DNA of 49,134 nt from assembly GCF_000963965.1 (NCBI RefSeq), contig NZ_BAMX01000009.1, forward strand, positions 1 through 49,134, read 5' to 3'. The DNA is from Acetobacter orientalis (lineage in GTDB: Bacteria; Pseudomonadota; Alphaproteobacteria; Acetobacterales; Acetobacteraceae). This document shows, piece after piece, positions 26,798-35,726 of this stretch. The first letter of the stretch is position 1, and each line of letters starts with the position of its first letter. A program made the position numbers and the translations under genes. The notes beneath the pieces were generated by a model that worked only from the letters and a program-made list of their open reading frames with translations, had not been told where the DNA came from and searched no databases.

Positions 26798-28471
26798 TTA
26801 GAATGTTACTGCAGAACGCACGCCTATAATATTACCGCTATTAGAGCCGATATATTTGCCTGTTCTATTGGTTACATCGGCATGGGTGTAGTTAAGCATA
26901 ATGCGGGCAAAGCTGAGCAGGTACCAGTTAACACCCACGGTTGCTGTCCAAGCGCGCCCGCCTGTTGGTAGGCTCGAGGCATCTATCCAGTCTAGCCGTG
27001 CTGCAAGCTCCCACCCGCCCCAGCCATCTGCTGTCATGGGGTGTAAAATGCGTGGTGTGGCCCATTGGCCTGTATGCGCAAAATAATTAGGTGTTTCGCC
27101 TGTCAAAAAAATACCCGTTTGCACACTTACGGCTTTTTCTGTGCCAGAGGCGCCTGCATAGGCCATGTTTGTTGAGGGCAGAGGGGCCGTATCACGCAGT
27201 TTGATATGGCGTACGCCACCTTCAGCTAAAAACCAGGCAGATTTCCAGATACCAAACAGTTCCAACCCGCCAGCCAAAGAGTTGGCTATAGGCATGGTGG
27301 GGCCAAACTGGAGGGCAAAGGCATCATCTGTGCGGGCAAGCAGTCTTATGTTTTGAGAGAAAGACGTTGCGGGTTTTACATCTTCATAAAAGCCCCATGC
27401 GCCCAAATGCAGCAACGATGTTTCGTTCCGCCACGGAATATAATGTGTGCGCAGCATGTAGGTGATGTCGTCGCGTATGTTATTGGTTTGGTTGATTGTA
27501 TTAACATCGTTACCCGTAATTTGGGTGGCAACGTGCCAGTCTTTCCCGAATATTTTGAAAGCGCCCCCCATGCCGTACCAGCCTTTCACGGGGAGGAGGG
27601 TATTGGCTACACCATCGCGGTCAAGGAACACGGTTTGGTCTGAGCCTGTTGAGCCATCAAAACCGCGTTCGTTGAATTTGTTGCCTAGAGAATATTCTAC
27701 GAGGTGGCCTGCCATTTTGTCGCTCCATGTTACAAAAGCGCTCATGACAGAAAGCTGGTTGTTAGAATAATCACCTTCTAAAACCCAAGAGAGTTGGTGG
27801 GCGTTCCCTTCAACCCCTATACGGGCGGCACGCATAACCGTGCGCGAAATATTGTGCTCTGGGTAACGGCTACCAAAACCGCTGCCGTAATCTGCCAAAA
27901 TACGCCCACGCATACGGAAAGAATAGGCGTTATCTGGTGTGGTAATTTGTGGCAGGCCCTTACCCCATTTAAGTACCAGCCCCCCAATAGTTGTGCTGCG
28001 GTTGGAGGTAGGAATTTGCGATGCCACCCCCATAACCGGCGCCGAGCCAGACGGCATGTTAGACACCGCCCCATAAGACCCCGGTGCGGCAGCTAAAAGC
28101 GGGTAGGTTGTTTGTGTTTGCGCTGCCAGTTGTGGTGTGTCCCCCCCAAAAGCAACGGGCTCTACGGGGCCAGAATGCAGGGTGGGGGTGTTAGTCCGTG
28201 CTACAGACGGTGGTTTGACTGCATTTTGCGCGGTTTGGGTTGCTACAGTGTGTGGCGTTGTGTGTTTTTCAACTTTGGCCAAACGAGATTGCAGGTCGTG
28301 TATTTGTTTGGACTGTTGTTTAACCAGCCGAATAAGTTCCTGCACTTCTGGGTCGGCTGAGGTTGCGCGGGCGGTAGCCGCGTCTAGCACGGTGCCAAGT
28401 GTTAGGCTGATAACCAAAGAGCTATAACGTGCAAGCCGTGCAGGCCGGGACGGAGCAAGGTGTTGGGTCAT
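26798..28471 (-). CDS. OprO/OprP-type outer-membrane porin
   Basis: A 557-residue porin with signal peptide (SSLVISLTLGTVLDAATARA), an N-terminal coiled coil (VQELIRLVKQQSKQIHDLQSRLAKVEKH), a Thr/Pro-rich linker, then a beta-barrel ending in Phe (GVRSAVTF). It matches the phosphate-selective-porin superfamily as found in acetic acid bacteria; phosphate specificity is not shown, and no Lys/Arg-rich constriction can be judged from sequence alone. Its ATG overlaps the stop of the upstream MFS transporter by four bases, so the two are made from one message and probably serve the same substrate. A strong terminator follows. Confidence 0.85.
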   Translation of the reverse strand: MTQHLAPSRPARLARYSSLVISLTLGTVLDAATARATSADPEVQELIRLVKQQSKQIHDLQSRLAKVEKHTTPHTVATQTAQNAVKPPSVARTNTPTLHSGPVEPVAFGGDTPQLAAQTQTTYPLLAAAPGSYGAVSNMPSGSAPVMGVASQIPTSNRSTTIGGLVLKWGKGLPQITTPDNAYSFRMRGRILADYGSGFGSRYPEHNISRTVMRAARIGVEGNAHQLSWVLEGDYSNNQLSVMSAFVTWSDKMAGHLVEYSLGNKFNERGFDGSTGSDQTVFLDRDGVANTLLPVKGWYGMGGAFKIFGKDWHVATQITGNDVNTINQTNNIRDDITYMLRTHYIPWRNETSLLHLGAWGFYEDVKPATSFSQNIRLLARTDDAFALQFGPTMPIANSLAGGLELFGIWKSAWFLAEGGVRHIKLRDTAPLPSTNMAYAGASGTEKAVSVQTGIFLTGETPNYFAHTGQWATPRILHPMTADGWGGWELAARLDWIDASSLPTGGRAWTATVGVNWYLLSFARIMLNYTHADVTNRTGKYIGSNSGNIIGVRSAVTF

Positions 28472-29811
28472 GCTTTTTTACTGTCGTAAGGCTGGGCCAC
28501 AACGCTGGCAATAAGGCCGCAAAGTGCTGCAAATGCCAGCCATAGGCCCGGCATGGCGCGGTTACCTGTTGTATGGATAAGCCATGTGCACAACGTAGGC
28601 GTAAACCCGCCCACACAGGTTGCCAGACTATATGCCAGTGAAAAACCTGTGGTGCGAATACGCGGCGGCACAATTTCAGTGAGGTAGACAACTGCGGCAC
28701 CATTATAGGCGCTGTACAGCACAGACAGCCAGAGTTCTACGCTCAGCAGGCGCCCAAACGATGGTGCACTCACTAGCCAGTGCATAGTGGGGTATGCGGT
28801 AAGAATGGCCAAAGCAGTCGCCCCGGTAAGTAGGGGTTTGCGGCCAATTTTATCTGACAAAGCGCCAAAAACCGGCACGAGCACAAAGTTGCTTAGGCCC
28901 ACGCATAGCGTAACCACAAGGCTAACATGGGCAGAAAGATGCAGCACAGCACTGCCAAAAGACGGCGTGTAGGCGGTGATAATATAAAACGATGTTGTGG
29001 TCATAAGCACAATAAACAGGCCGGTTACAATAACGCGCCATTCCTGCTGTATTGTGGTAAGGATTTCTTTAAGTTTGGGTGGGCTGTGTTGCGTGGCAAA
29101 GGCTTCTGTTTCTTGCAGGTGGCGGCGCAGAAAAAACAGAACTGGCACAATAAGGCAGCCAATAAGCAGCGGGATACGCCACCCCCATGCTGCCATATCT
29201 TGCGCAGAAATAAGCGATGCCAAGCCAACGCCAAGTGCAGCGGCAACCATAACCGCAATTTGTTGGGAAGCAGACTGGAAAGAGACAATAAAGCCCTTGT
29301 TATAAGGCTTGGCAATTTCAGCCAGATAGACAGAGGTTGAACCAAGCTCTACCCCCGCTGAAAAGCCCTGTAACAAACGCCCAGCCAGTACCATAAGCGG
29401 CGCCAGTAGCCCAATGGCAGCGTAACCCGGCGTTAAGGTTAGGGTTAAGGTGCCAATAGCCATAAGGGTAAGGGTAAGAATAAGGCCTTTGCGGCGGCCT
29501 ATCCGGTCTACATAGGCACCAAGCACGAATGCCCCAAGTGGGCGCATTAAAAAGCCAGCCCCAAAAGTTGCAAAAGAGAGCAAGAGCTCAGCATACGGGT
29601 CTGATGATGGAAAGAAGGTACGGCCAATAGCGGCGGCATAATAGCCAAACACCATAAAGTCGTACATTTCCAACATGTTGCCGCTAGCCACTTGGGCGGC
29701 AGCTTTCATGCGTTCTCGCGTGGTTTGTGGTGGGGCCGGGGTTACGCTGTGGGCAGCGAAAGTATCGGCCCCATCAGCCTGATAGGCCGGGGGTGTGCTG
29801 CTAGGGGTCAT
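28468..29811 (-). CDS. MFS transporter, metabolite:H+ symporter type
   Basis: A 447-residue transporter with twelve predicted membrane helices. The N-terminus GNMLEMYDFMVFGYYAAAIGRTFFP, the loop GAYVDRIGRRKGLIL and LQGFSAGVELGSTSVYLAEIA are those of the metabolite:H+ symporter family (citrate CitA, tricarballylate TcuC, proline/betaine ProP, alpha-ketoglutarate KgtP). CitA/TcuC-like is the closest by eye, so a di- or tricarboxylate is the best guess. The tandem overlap with a porin gene suggests a paired outer- and inner-membrane uptake route. Start ATG at 29811; the promoter lies in 29812-29969. Confidence 0.85.
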   Translation of the reverse strand: MTPSSTPPAYQADGADTFAAHSVTPAPPQTTRERMKAAAQVASGNMLEMYDFMVFGYYAAAIGRTFFPSSDPYAELLLSFATFGAGFLMRPLGAFVLGAYVDRIGRRKGLILTLTLMAIGTLTLTLTPGYAAIGLLAPLMVLAGRLLQGFSAGVELGSTSVYLAEIAKPYNKGFIVSFQSASQQIAVMVAAALGVGLASLISAQDMAAWGWRIPLLIGCLIVPVLFFLRRHLQETEAFATQHSPPKLKEILTTIQQEWRVIVTGLFIVLMTTTSFYIITAYTPSFGSAVLHLSAHVSLVVTLCVGLSNFVLVPVFGALSDKIGRKPLLTGATALAILTAYPTMHWLVSAPSFGRLLSVELWLSVLYSAYNGAAVVYLTEIVPPRIRTTGFSLAYSLATCVGGFTPTLCTWLIHTTGNRAMPGLWLAFAALCGLIASVVAQPYDSKKA

Positions 29812-29969
29812 TTGTGCATATTCTTGTTGTTGGTTTTTATTAGAGAGCCCTCACCACGTAGGGTGATCAGCCATATAAGCACAATTAGCAGTATGTGGGG
29901 TTAATATGGATAAATATTTTTCATAAAGAAGTGATGTTCACGTTTTTATAAGGCCGGGAACCTTAATCG

Positions 29970-30968
29970 TTACTTGGCCGGTGCATCTGGTGTTAGGCTT
30001 TTACGAATATCTTGGGAGTATGTGTCTTGCGGGGTTGCGTTATCTGGCCGGGTAATACGGCTGTGGGCTTTAAGCTGGGCAAAGCTCATACCGTTGGTGT
30101 TAAGCAGGCCTAGGTCATACGCTAGTGCAGCCGTATGGCCGCTTAGGAGCACACGCCAGTCTAACCTGTAGCGCAGCTTGGCTTGTGCCCGTGTTAAAAT
30201 GCCAGTGGTGCAGTTATCTGTTAGCGTATTGTACCATGCGGGGTGGCTGTTAAGTTTATGTATTTCTTGCAAATAGCTAACAAACAACCTTTCGCGAGAT
30301 TGGGCGGAAAGCGCAAGGTTATATAAATAAACACGCTCTTTACGAATATCGGTGCGCACACCAATAAGGTCTCGCTCATCTGCGGTTACGTAAAACGTTT
30401 CGTAATGATGGAAAAAACCTGCAATGGCTGAATAGTCAAAGCGTTTTTGCCGCCGGGTTTCAATAGACATGGCAAGGTGCCTGCCATCTTTAAAGCCAAA
30501 GCTTAGAAACACATGGGCTATGTTCTCCCCTGCCCAGTAAGAGGTCACTAGGTCAAGAGATGTCAGGTCATCTAAGGCGTAATCGGCGGTGTAATAGTGG
30601 GGGGTGTACTCTTCTGTTGTGCGGTAGGTTATGTTGCGCACATTAGTAACATGGGCCACACGGTTTGTAAGGGTGGCATCTGCTGTTATGGCATATTCTT
30701 TGGCCCAGTCACGGTTATTGCGTGGTGGGTCAGTTAGGTACCACGCCAAAAATACGGCAAACAGCCCCCCGCACACAGGTTTGCTCCACCGTTTTTTGCG
30801 CCACACAATGGTGGTCATAATGCCGGCAGGAAAAGCGCAGGTTAGCAGTAGCCTTAGTGCGGTGGGCTGCACGGTAGAGTAATAAAAAGCAGCAGCAGCA
30901 AAAGCCGTTGCCAAGACAAGAAAGAAGTACCCCGCCCAAACGAGCAGCTTTGACCACACTGTTTGCAT
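29970..30968 (-). CDS. DUF4105 (Lnb N-terminal-like) membrane protein
   Basis: A 332-residue protein with two or three N-terminal membrane segments and a large extracytoplasmic domain of the DUF4105 family, recognisable by AHVFLSFGFKDGRHLAMSIETRR and a later WYNTLTDNCTTGIL (Cys in NCT). The domain is an NlpC/P60-like cysteine-protease or transacylase fold in related proteins; the C and H residues are present but activity is unproven. The ATG is one base after the stop of the upstream hydrolase gene, and its ribosome site (AAGGG) is formed by the end of that gene's repeat tract. So both are one operon. Confidence 0.8.
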   Translation of the reverse strand: MQTVWSKLLVWAGYFFLVLATAFAAAAFYYSTVQPTALRLLLTCAFPAGIMTTIVWRKKRWSKPVCGGLFAVFLAWYLTDPPRNNRDWAKEYAITADATLTNRVAHVTNVRNITYRTTEEYTPHYYTADYALDDLTSLDLVTSYWAGENIAHVFLSFGFKDGRHLAMSIETRRQKRFDYSAIAGFFHHYETFYVTADERDLIGVRTDIRKERVYLYNLALSAQSRERLFVSYLQEIHKLNSHPAWYNTLTDNCTTGILTRAQAKLRYRLDWRVLLSGHTAALAYDLGLLNTNGMSFAQLKAHSRITRPDNATPQDTYSQDIRKSLTPDAPAK

Positions 30969-30969
30969 G

Positions 30970-32979
30970 TTACAGCCCTTGTGCTTGTGCTTGTGCTTGT
31001 GCTTGTGCTTGTGCTTGTGCTTGTGGGGTAGGGGGAGTGGCTTTGAGGGGGGCTGGCTGTGTAGGCTCGTAGTGGCCGCCCATGCTTGTTATGTCTTGGC
31101 GGGTAATATGCTCATCGGGCGTTTGTGTTTGTAATTGCTCCAGCAAAATACGCCGTACTTCTGCAATGGTAATGGGGTTGGATTGTGTAGAGTGGCCAGA
31201 GTGGCGCACCACTAGCTCCGATCGTGCTTCGGGAATATGGGCACTTTTATAGGCCACAACGCCGTCATCAGCATTTTCGAGCGCGCCGCTGCCTAGTACC
31301 GGAATAATAGAGTGAGCTGTTACATCTGACGTAACCGGAATGGTAGCGAGTGTGCGCATAAAGGCGCTCCGTGGCGACATGCCATACACGCTGCCCACAC
31401 GCCAAGGTGCCATGTTAAGGCGGCGTAAGGCGGGGTCGCTGGAGAGCACGGCTTTGGTCGCTTCTGTTACCGTAAGGGGGAAGGTAACCATACGGCCTAT
31501 CATGTGTGCGATAGAAAAACCGGCCAAGTAACTGCCGTGCTGCGGGGTTGAAATAAACACCACACTTTTAACTTCTGGCAAAGGTGTTGGGAAAAGCACT
31601 TCGTGCAAAAAATCTTTATATTTTTGAGAAATTTTTAAAGAGTCTAACGGGCGGGGCACCATACCATTCCATAACGTGTCCCCTGCATTAATGGTGAGCA
31701 GCTTTATCAGTAACCCGCCTTGGCTGTGGCCTATTAGGGTCATTTGATTAAGGGCGGGGTCAGACTGTGTGCCGCCAAGTTGCTTAACTGCCTGCTGCAA
31801 AGCGCGGCGGAGTTGCAGGGCGGAGTAGGGAATGGGGTTGCCTGTGGCGTAAGAGAAAAACCAGAACTCGTAATTTTGCCTAATGGTGGGGTCTTCCATC
31901 AGGTCATTCACCATATTGGCCCAGCGCGCCGCACTGGATGCCGTGCCGTGCACCAACACAACCGGTCTGTGCCCGTATTGGTGGGGGTCTATGGTGAGTA
32001 GTTGCGGGGCTTGGGTTTGGTCAAACAGGCGGCCATCTAAAAAGCCTTTATATTCGGTTGACCAGTCCATGGTTTCGTTCAGGCTTACGGCCCGGGCGGC
32101 AGTTTGGTTATATTGTAGGGGTACGGGGGTTGGGCCGCCCTCTACTGTGTGTGTCGCTGTGTCCATTGCCGTAAGGGTAAGGGTGGCCTGCACGTGGGGT
32201 GAAAGCACTTGCTGGCGCGGCATGGTAAATTGCAGTTGCAGGTTAAGCGGCACCCGCAGTTTGTCTGATATTTGAAAAGAGTCGCGTTCCTGCTGTGAAA
32301 GGCGCGGCAGACCGCCCACCGGCTCTCCTAAGCCCATATGGCTGTAAACATTTTCAAACCCGCTTACAGACAGGCGGGCTAAGGGCCGCAGGTCTGTAAG
32401 TGGGTGGTCGTGCCATTTAAAGTCTTGCGGGGTACCGTTTACAGATAATGTGCCAAAAGGGAGCGCCCATTGCTGGGTTGTTTGTAAAATGGGCGAGCCA
32501 AAAGCTTCTGTCATGCCAAACATGTACAGGTCACACGCTTGCCTAAAATGCGGGTCAAACGCGCTTGGTTTTTCAGCTTCTGTGGCGGTTGGGTTAAGGT
32601 AGGCGTAAGCATAAAGGGCCGCGGCCATAAAATAGGCGCGGTTGCTGGTTTTGCGGGCGTGTAAATAGCTTAGCTCAGAAAGGGCAAAAAGCTGGTCTGC
32701 CAGACCTTGGGCATAAAAATGCTGCTGCGTCATGGTGCGGAGCTGGGCAAGAGCATTTGTTGGGTTTTTACGCCATGTGTCTAGCAGGTTTAGGCGGCGT
32801 AAAATGCTTAGGGTTGTTGCACTTGGGGTTTTGCTATTGAGCGCGCTCTGGCTTTGTTGCTGGTAAGCCTGTGGCAAAGAAAGTTGCCTTACTGCAACAG
32901 GTGCCGCACATGCCGAGAGTAACAGAAAAGAGGCGCTCCATGAGGCACACCGCACAGAAGAAAAAAGGCTTTTTGACAC
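30970..32979 (-). CDS. Lipoprotein alpha/beta hydrolase with Gln-Ala repeat tail
   Basis: About 669 residues from a GTG at 32979: basic n-region, hydrophobic stretch and lipobox LLSAC, so probably a lipoprotein. The C-terminal half is an alpha/beta hydrolase with the oxyanion turn VVLVHGTASSAARW and nucleophile elbow LIGHSQGGLLIK; Asp and His follow in DDGVVAYKSAH and HSGHS. It ends in a Gln-Ala tail encoded by eight hexamers. An ATG at 33330 opens a longer frame, but its 117 extra residues look non-coding and would bury the lipobox, so I do not use it. Substrate unknown (lipase/esterase-like). It heads the operon with the DUF4105 gene. Confidence 0.78.
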   Translation of the reverse strand: MSKSLFSSVRCASWSASFLLLSACAAPVAVRQLSLPQAYQQQSQSALNSKTPSATTLSILRRLNLLDTWRKNPTNALAQLRTMTQQHFYAQGLADQLFALSELSYLHARKTSNRAYFMAAALYAYAYLNPTATEAEKPSAFDPHFRQACDLYMFGMTEAFGSPILQTTQQWALPFGTLSVNGTPQDFKWHDHPLTDLRPLARLSVSGFENVYSHMGLGEPVGGLPRLSQQERDSFQISDKLRVPLNLQLQFTMPRQQVLSPHVQATLTLTAMDTATHTVEGGPTPVPLQYNQTAARAVSLNETMDWSTEYKGFLDGRLFDQTQAPQLLTIDPHQYGHRPVVLVHGTASSAARWANMVNDLMEDPTIRQNYEFWFFSYATGNPIPYSALQLRRALQQAVKQLGGTQSDPALNQMTLIGHSQGGLLIKLLTINAGDTLWNGMVPRPLDSLKISQKYKDFLHEVLFPTPLPEVKSVVFISTPQHGSYLAGFSIAHMIGRMVTFPLTVTEATKAVLSSDPALRRLNMAPWRVGSVYGMSPRSAFMRTLATIPVTSDVTAHSIIPVLGSGALENADDGVVAYKSAHIPEARSELVVRHSGHSTQSNPITIAEVRRILLEQLQTQTPDEHITRQDITSMGGHYEPTQPAPLKATPPTPQAQAQAQAQAQAQAQGL
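30978..31025. repeat. Hexamer CTTGTG x8 tandem repeat
   Basis: Eight exact copies of CTTGTG (minus strand CACAAG) encode a Gln-Ala tail at the end of the hydrolase. Copy-number change keeps the frame and shifts the tail by two residues per unit. The tract also abuts the ribosome site of the DUF4105 gene. Confidence 0.95.
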
Positions 32980-33399
32980 AGGAAACGTCTTAACTTTCTT
33001 TGTGCGCGGGCGCGAAAATATGCCGTGTATGGCGCTGTGTGTCAGCCCGCGTTTCTGCCACCAGTAGTGAGTTAATGTGTAGCATGAACTGCCATGGGGG
33101 AAAAATAGAAAGACCGACGTATAGGGTAACGGCGCCCGTGTAGCACTAGGTTGTGAGGTAGAACTGCGCCAAAAAGAAATTTGGCGCTTACAAAGCGGCA
33201 AAAGCGAGCACTGGGTTGTAAAAAACGGCTGTATAGGCCTGTTGGGGGTGCTTGCGTGCAGCCTCCTTAAAGAGTTGCCGTATGCCCAAAAAAAGTAGAG
33301 CCTTTTATAACATAATAGAAAATATCTCATTTTTTATTGAATATAAGACACATTGCACGAAACTATAGAAAACGAAAAAACGGCTGAAAGCAGAGTGTT
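32980..33399. other. 420-bp gap between divergent genes
   Basis: This separates the hydrolase (minus) from the lipoprotein gene at 33400 (plus). An open frame on the minus strand continues to 33330 but looks non-coding. The stretch 33300-33375 is AT-rich and is the likely divergent promoter zone. I see no RNA gene. Confidence 0.5.
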
Positions 33400-34221
33400 A
33401 TGGCTTTTGCAGAATATCGTTTACGCCAAAAGAGTGTGTGCTCTTTACGCAAAGTAAGTTTGTGTACGTTGAGTGCGCTAGGGCTTATGGTATTGCCCGC
33501 GTGTGTACCTACAAATGAAGAAGCCGTAGCGCCCCTTAATGTAGAGCAATTTAAACCCGGTGCAGACCGGTTGTCTGTTATGCAAGTTGTGGGCCAGCCT
33601 GAAAGCACAGCGCGGCAAGCAGGCCGCCAGTGTGACACATACCAAGTTTACACCAAGGGGTTACGCGCAGAGACCCCGAGTGTGCTTGCAGGTGCAGCAC
33701 CCTTTGCAGGGCAAAAGCAACAAGGGCAAATGGATATACAGCCAACGTTGCATAAATTGGTATTTTGTTATTCCGCTAATGGGGTTTTGTCTGATATTTA
33801 TGACCAAAACCCAACCACATCGTTACAGCCAGTGCATAGGGTTTTTAGTGTGCCCTACCAGCAGTCTTCTCAGGCGGTAACATTAACTGTGGCACAAGCG
33901 CACCCGGTTAAAGCGCAAATTGACCATATGCAAAGAGACCCGGCTACCGGCCAAATAATTATATACCAGAAGGCAGCGTTACCAAAACCAAGCGCACAGG
34001 CTGGCAGCATTACCCTTAATACTGTCTCGCAGGAGGCAACAAATGGGCGCCAGCAGGTTGAAACCGGGCAGGTGCAGGTTTCTACGCGCGCTACAGCCGA
34101 TGATCTTAACACAGTCAGTCAGCAGAAAGCTCAGGCTGCTAATCAGGCTACTTTTGCGCAGGCAGCGCAAGCCCCGTGGCGTACGCCAGCCAATACTGCG
34201 TTGGGGGCAGGTGCAGAGTAA
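33400..34221 (+). CDS. Small outer-membrane lipoprotein, possible BamE-like domain
   Basis: A 273-residue lipoprotein: basic start, hydrophobic LCTLSALGLMVLPAC with lipobox LPAC, Cys about residue 32. The segment ADRLSVMQVVGQPESTARQAGRQCDTYQVY, then LVFCYSANGVLSDIY, resembles a BamE/SmpA-OmlA layout (helix-GxP-strand-strand), but I am not sure. The C-terminal 120 residues are Gln/Ala/Thr-rich and low complexity. There are no partners around it that define a function. Confidence 0.6.
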   Translation: MAFAEYRLRQKSVCSLRKVSLCTLSALGLMVLPACVPTNEEAVAPLNVEQFKPGADRLSVMQVVGQPESTARQAGRQCDTYQVYTKGLRAETPSVLAGAAPFAGQKQQGQMDIQPTLHKLVFCYSANGVLSDIYDQNPTTSLQPVHRVFSVPYQQSSQAVTLTVAQAHPVKAQIDHMQRDPATGQIIIYQKAALPKPSAQAGSITLNTVSQEATNGRQQVETGQVQVSTRATADDLNTVSQQKAQAANQATFAQAAQAPWRTPANTALGAGAE

Positions 34222-34293
34222 AAGGCGGTATTTAAAACAGTCGTGTAAAAAATTTTTGTATAAGATCAGGTAAAATATGTGGGCGTTTAAAAG

Positions 34294-34330
34294 CCCCACA
34301 CACCATTATGGGTGTGTGGGGTTGTTTTTT
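34294..34330. terminator. Terminator between lipoprotein gene and wrbA
   Basis: CCCCACACACC (34294-34304) pairs with GGTGTGTGGGG (34311-34321), followed by TTGTTTTTT on the plus strand and by TTTTAA on the minus strand, so it serves both convergent genes. Confidence 0.85.
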
Positions 34331-34886
34331 AGGCTGCTGAAAAACGTGCGCTAATAGCGGCAATACGTTTACCGTAAGCGACAGCCGTATCGAGGTGGCC
34401 TTGTGGAATTTCATCAACGCTTGCATCGGCTGGGCTTTGTACCAACAAGCCAACTGAGCCACCAAGGGTGTTGGGGTCTGTGGGCTGTGTGGCTTTTGTG
34501 TTGCTGGGCAACTGGCCAAGGCTTACCCACAGCCCACCATGTTGTGAGGCCAGTGTTTGCAGAGCAGACAGAGTTAAGCCTTTGTCCCCCACTGGGCTTG
34601 CGCTGTTGGTGAAGCCACCAAAAATTTTATCCTGCCAGCCGCGGTTGTACCAAATGCGCGATGTGGCATCGGCAAATTTTTTAAACTGCCAGCTTACGTT
34701 ACCCATATAGGTGGGGCTGCCAAAAACAATGGCTTTTGCGGCATTAAGCTTTGCCCAGTCTGCCTCTGTTAGTTCACCATTTTCTGAAATGGCAACCAGC
34801 TCTGCTGCGGCACCTTGTGCGACATGTTCGGCCACTTTTTTGGTGTGGCCAAAGCCAGAGTGATAGACAACAATAATATCAGCCAT
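34329..34886 (-). CDS. wrbA: NAD(P)H:quinone oxidoreductase, WrbA type
   Basis: A 185-residue flavodoxin-fold FMN enzyme that reduces quinones by two electrons and so limits radical formation. The FMN-binding VVYHSGFGHTKKVAEHVAQGA and FGSPTYMGNVSWQFKKFADAT, plus KIFGGFTNSASPVGD, fit the WrbA/flavodoxin-like quinone-reductase group, although the sequence is somewhat shorter than E. coli WrbA. The start at MADIIVVYHSG drops 23 upstream residues. Divergent from the exported peroxiredoxin, which would fit a shared stress role. Confidence 0.88.
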   Translation of the reverse strand: MADIIVVYHSGFGHTKKVAEHVAQGAAAELVAISENGELTEADWAKLNAAKAIVFGSPTYMGNVSWQFKKFADATSRIWYNRGWQDKIFGGFTNSASPVGDKGLTLSALQTLASQHGGLWVSLGQLPSNTKATQPTDPNTLGGSVGLLVQSPADASVDEIPQGHLDTAVAYGKRIAAISARFSAA

Positions 34887-35123
34887 GGTCTGTTTCCCTG
34901 CTTTTAGGTGGGTAAGGCGTTTCTGCATTGCCCTATTACGTATGGGGTGGAGCATGGCTTAGCTTGGTGTGGTTGATAATCTGCTTTGTGGGAAAGTCAT
35001 CTCACACTCACAGTATGAAGTTGGGGTGTGCGAATAGGTATTGAAAAACCATGACCAACATAGGCACACTGCTTTTAGGCACATGACTAGAGACGTGTTG
35101 AAAAAGCAGGATACAGCAAAACC

Positions 35124-35717
35124 ATGGCACACAAGATAAACACCACCCCACGGCGGTTGTTAGGCGCGCTGGCGCTTACTAGCATATTGGCCGGAGGGGC
35201 TTTAGTCGGGAGCCTAACCGCAAAAACCGCTTATGCGGCGCTGGCACAAGGTGCACAGGCCCCAGCCTTTACGGCCCCCGGCGCAAAAGCCGGTAAGCCT
35301 GTTACGTTTGAGCTGAAAGAAGCCCTTAAAAAAGGGCCAGTTGTACTTTATTTTTTTCCAGCTGCATTTACACCCGGCTGCACGCTTGAGGCACATGCCT
35401 TTGCTGATGCCACAGACGAGTTTGCAAAGCTAAAAGCAACAGTTATTGGCATAACGGCGGGCAATGTAGAGCGCTTAAAAGCGTTTTCTGAAGAAGAATG
35501 CCACGGTAAGTTTGCCGTTTTAGCAGACCCCAAAGCCAAAATAGCCACTCTGTACCAAAATACCAGCACACACGGCCTGAGCGTGCTCTCTGACCGAACC
35601 TCTTACGTTATTGCACCCGATGGCAAAATTCTGCTGGCCTTTACCAGTTCAGACCCGCAAGCCCATGTAAGCCGTACCATGGCGGCTGTTACCGCATGGT
35701 ACGCGCTCCATTCTTAA
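35124..35717 (+). CDS. Exported peroxiredoxin (PrxQ/BCP family) with shifted cysteine
   Basis: A 197-residue protein with signal peptide (residues 1-38, ending TAYAA), so periplasmic. The peroxidatic Cys86 is in FTPGCTLEA. In canonical BCP/PrxQ the resolving Cys is five residues later; here that position is His91, and the only other Cys is Cys126 in EEECHGKF. It is therefore either 1-Cys type or uses an unusual distant resolving Cys. The partner reductant is unknown. The gene is divergent from wrbA and convergent with petA. Confidence 0.85.
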   Translation: MAHKINTTPRRLLGALALTSILAGGALVGSLTAKTAYAALAQGAQAPAFTAPGAKAGKPVTFELKEALKKGPVVLYFFPAAFTPGCTLEAHAFADATDEFAKLKATVIGITAGNVERLKAFSEEECHGKFAVLADPKAKIATLYQNTSTHGLSVLSDRTSYVIAPDGKILLAFTSSDPQAHVSRTMAAVTAWYALHS

Positions 35718-35726
35718 AAAATGCCT

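Noticed and set aside
30978..31025. CRISPR-like or phase-variation switch
   Set aside because: A contiguous hexamer without spacers; its unit is a multiple of three so it cannot switch the gene off by frame.
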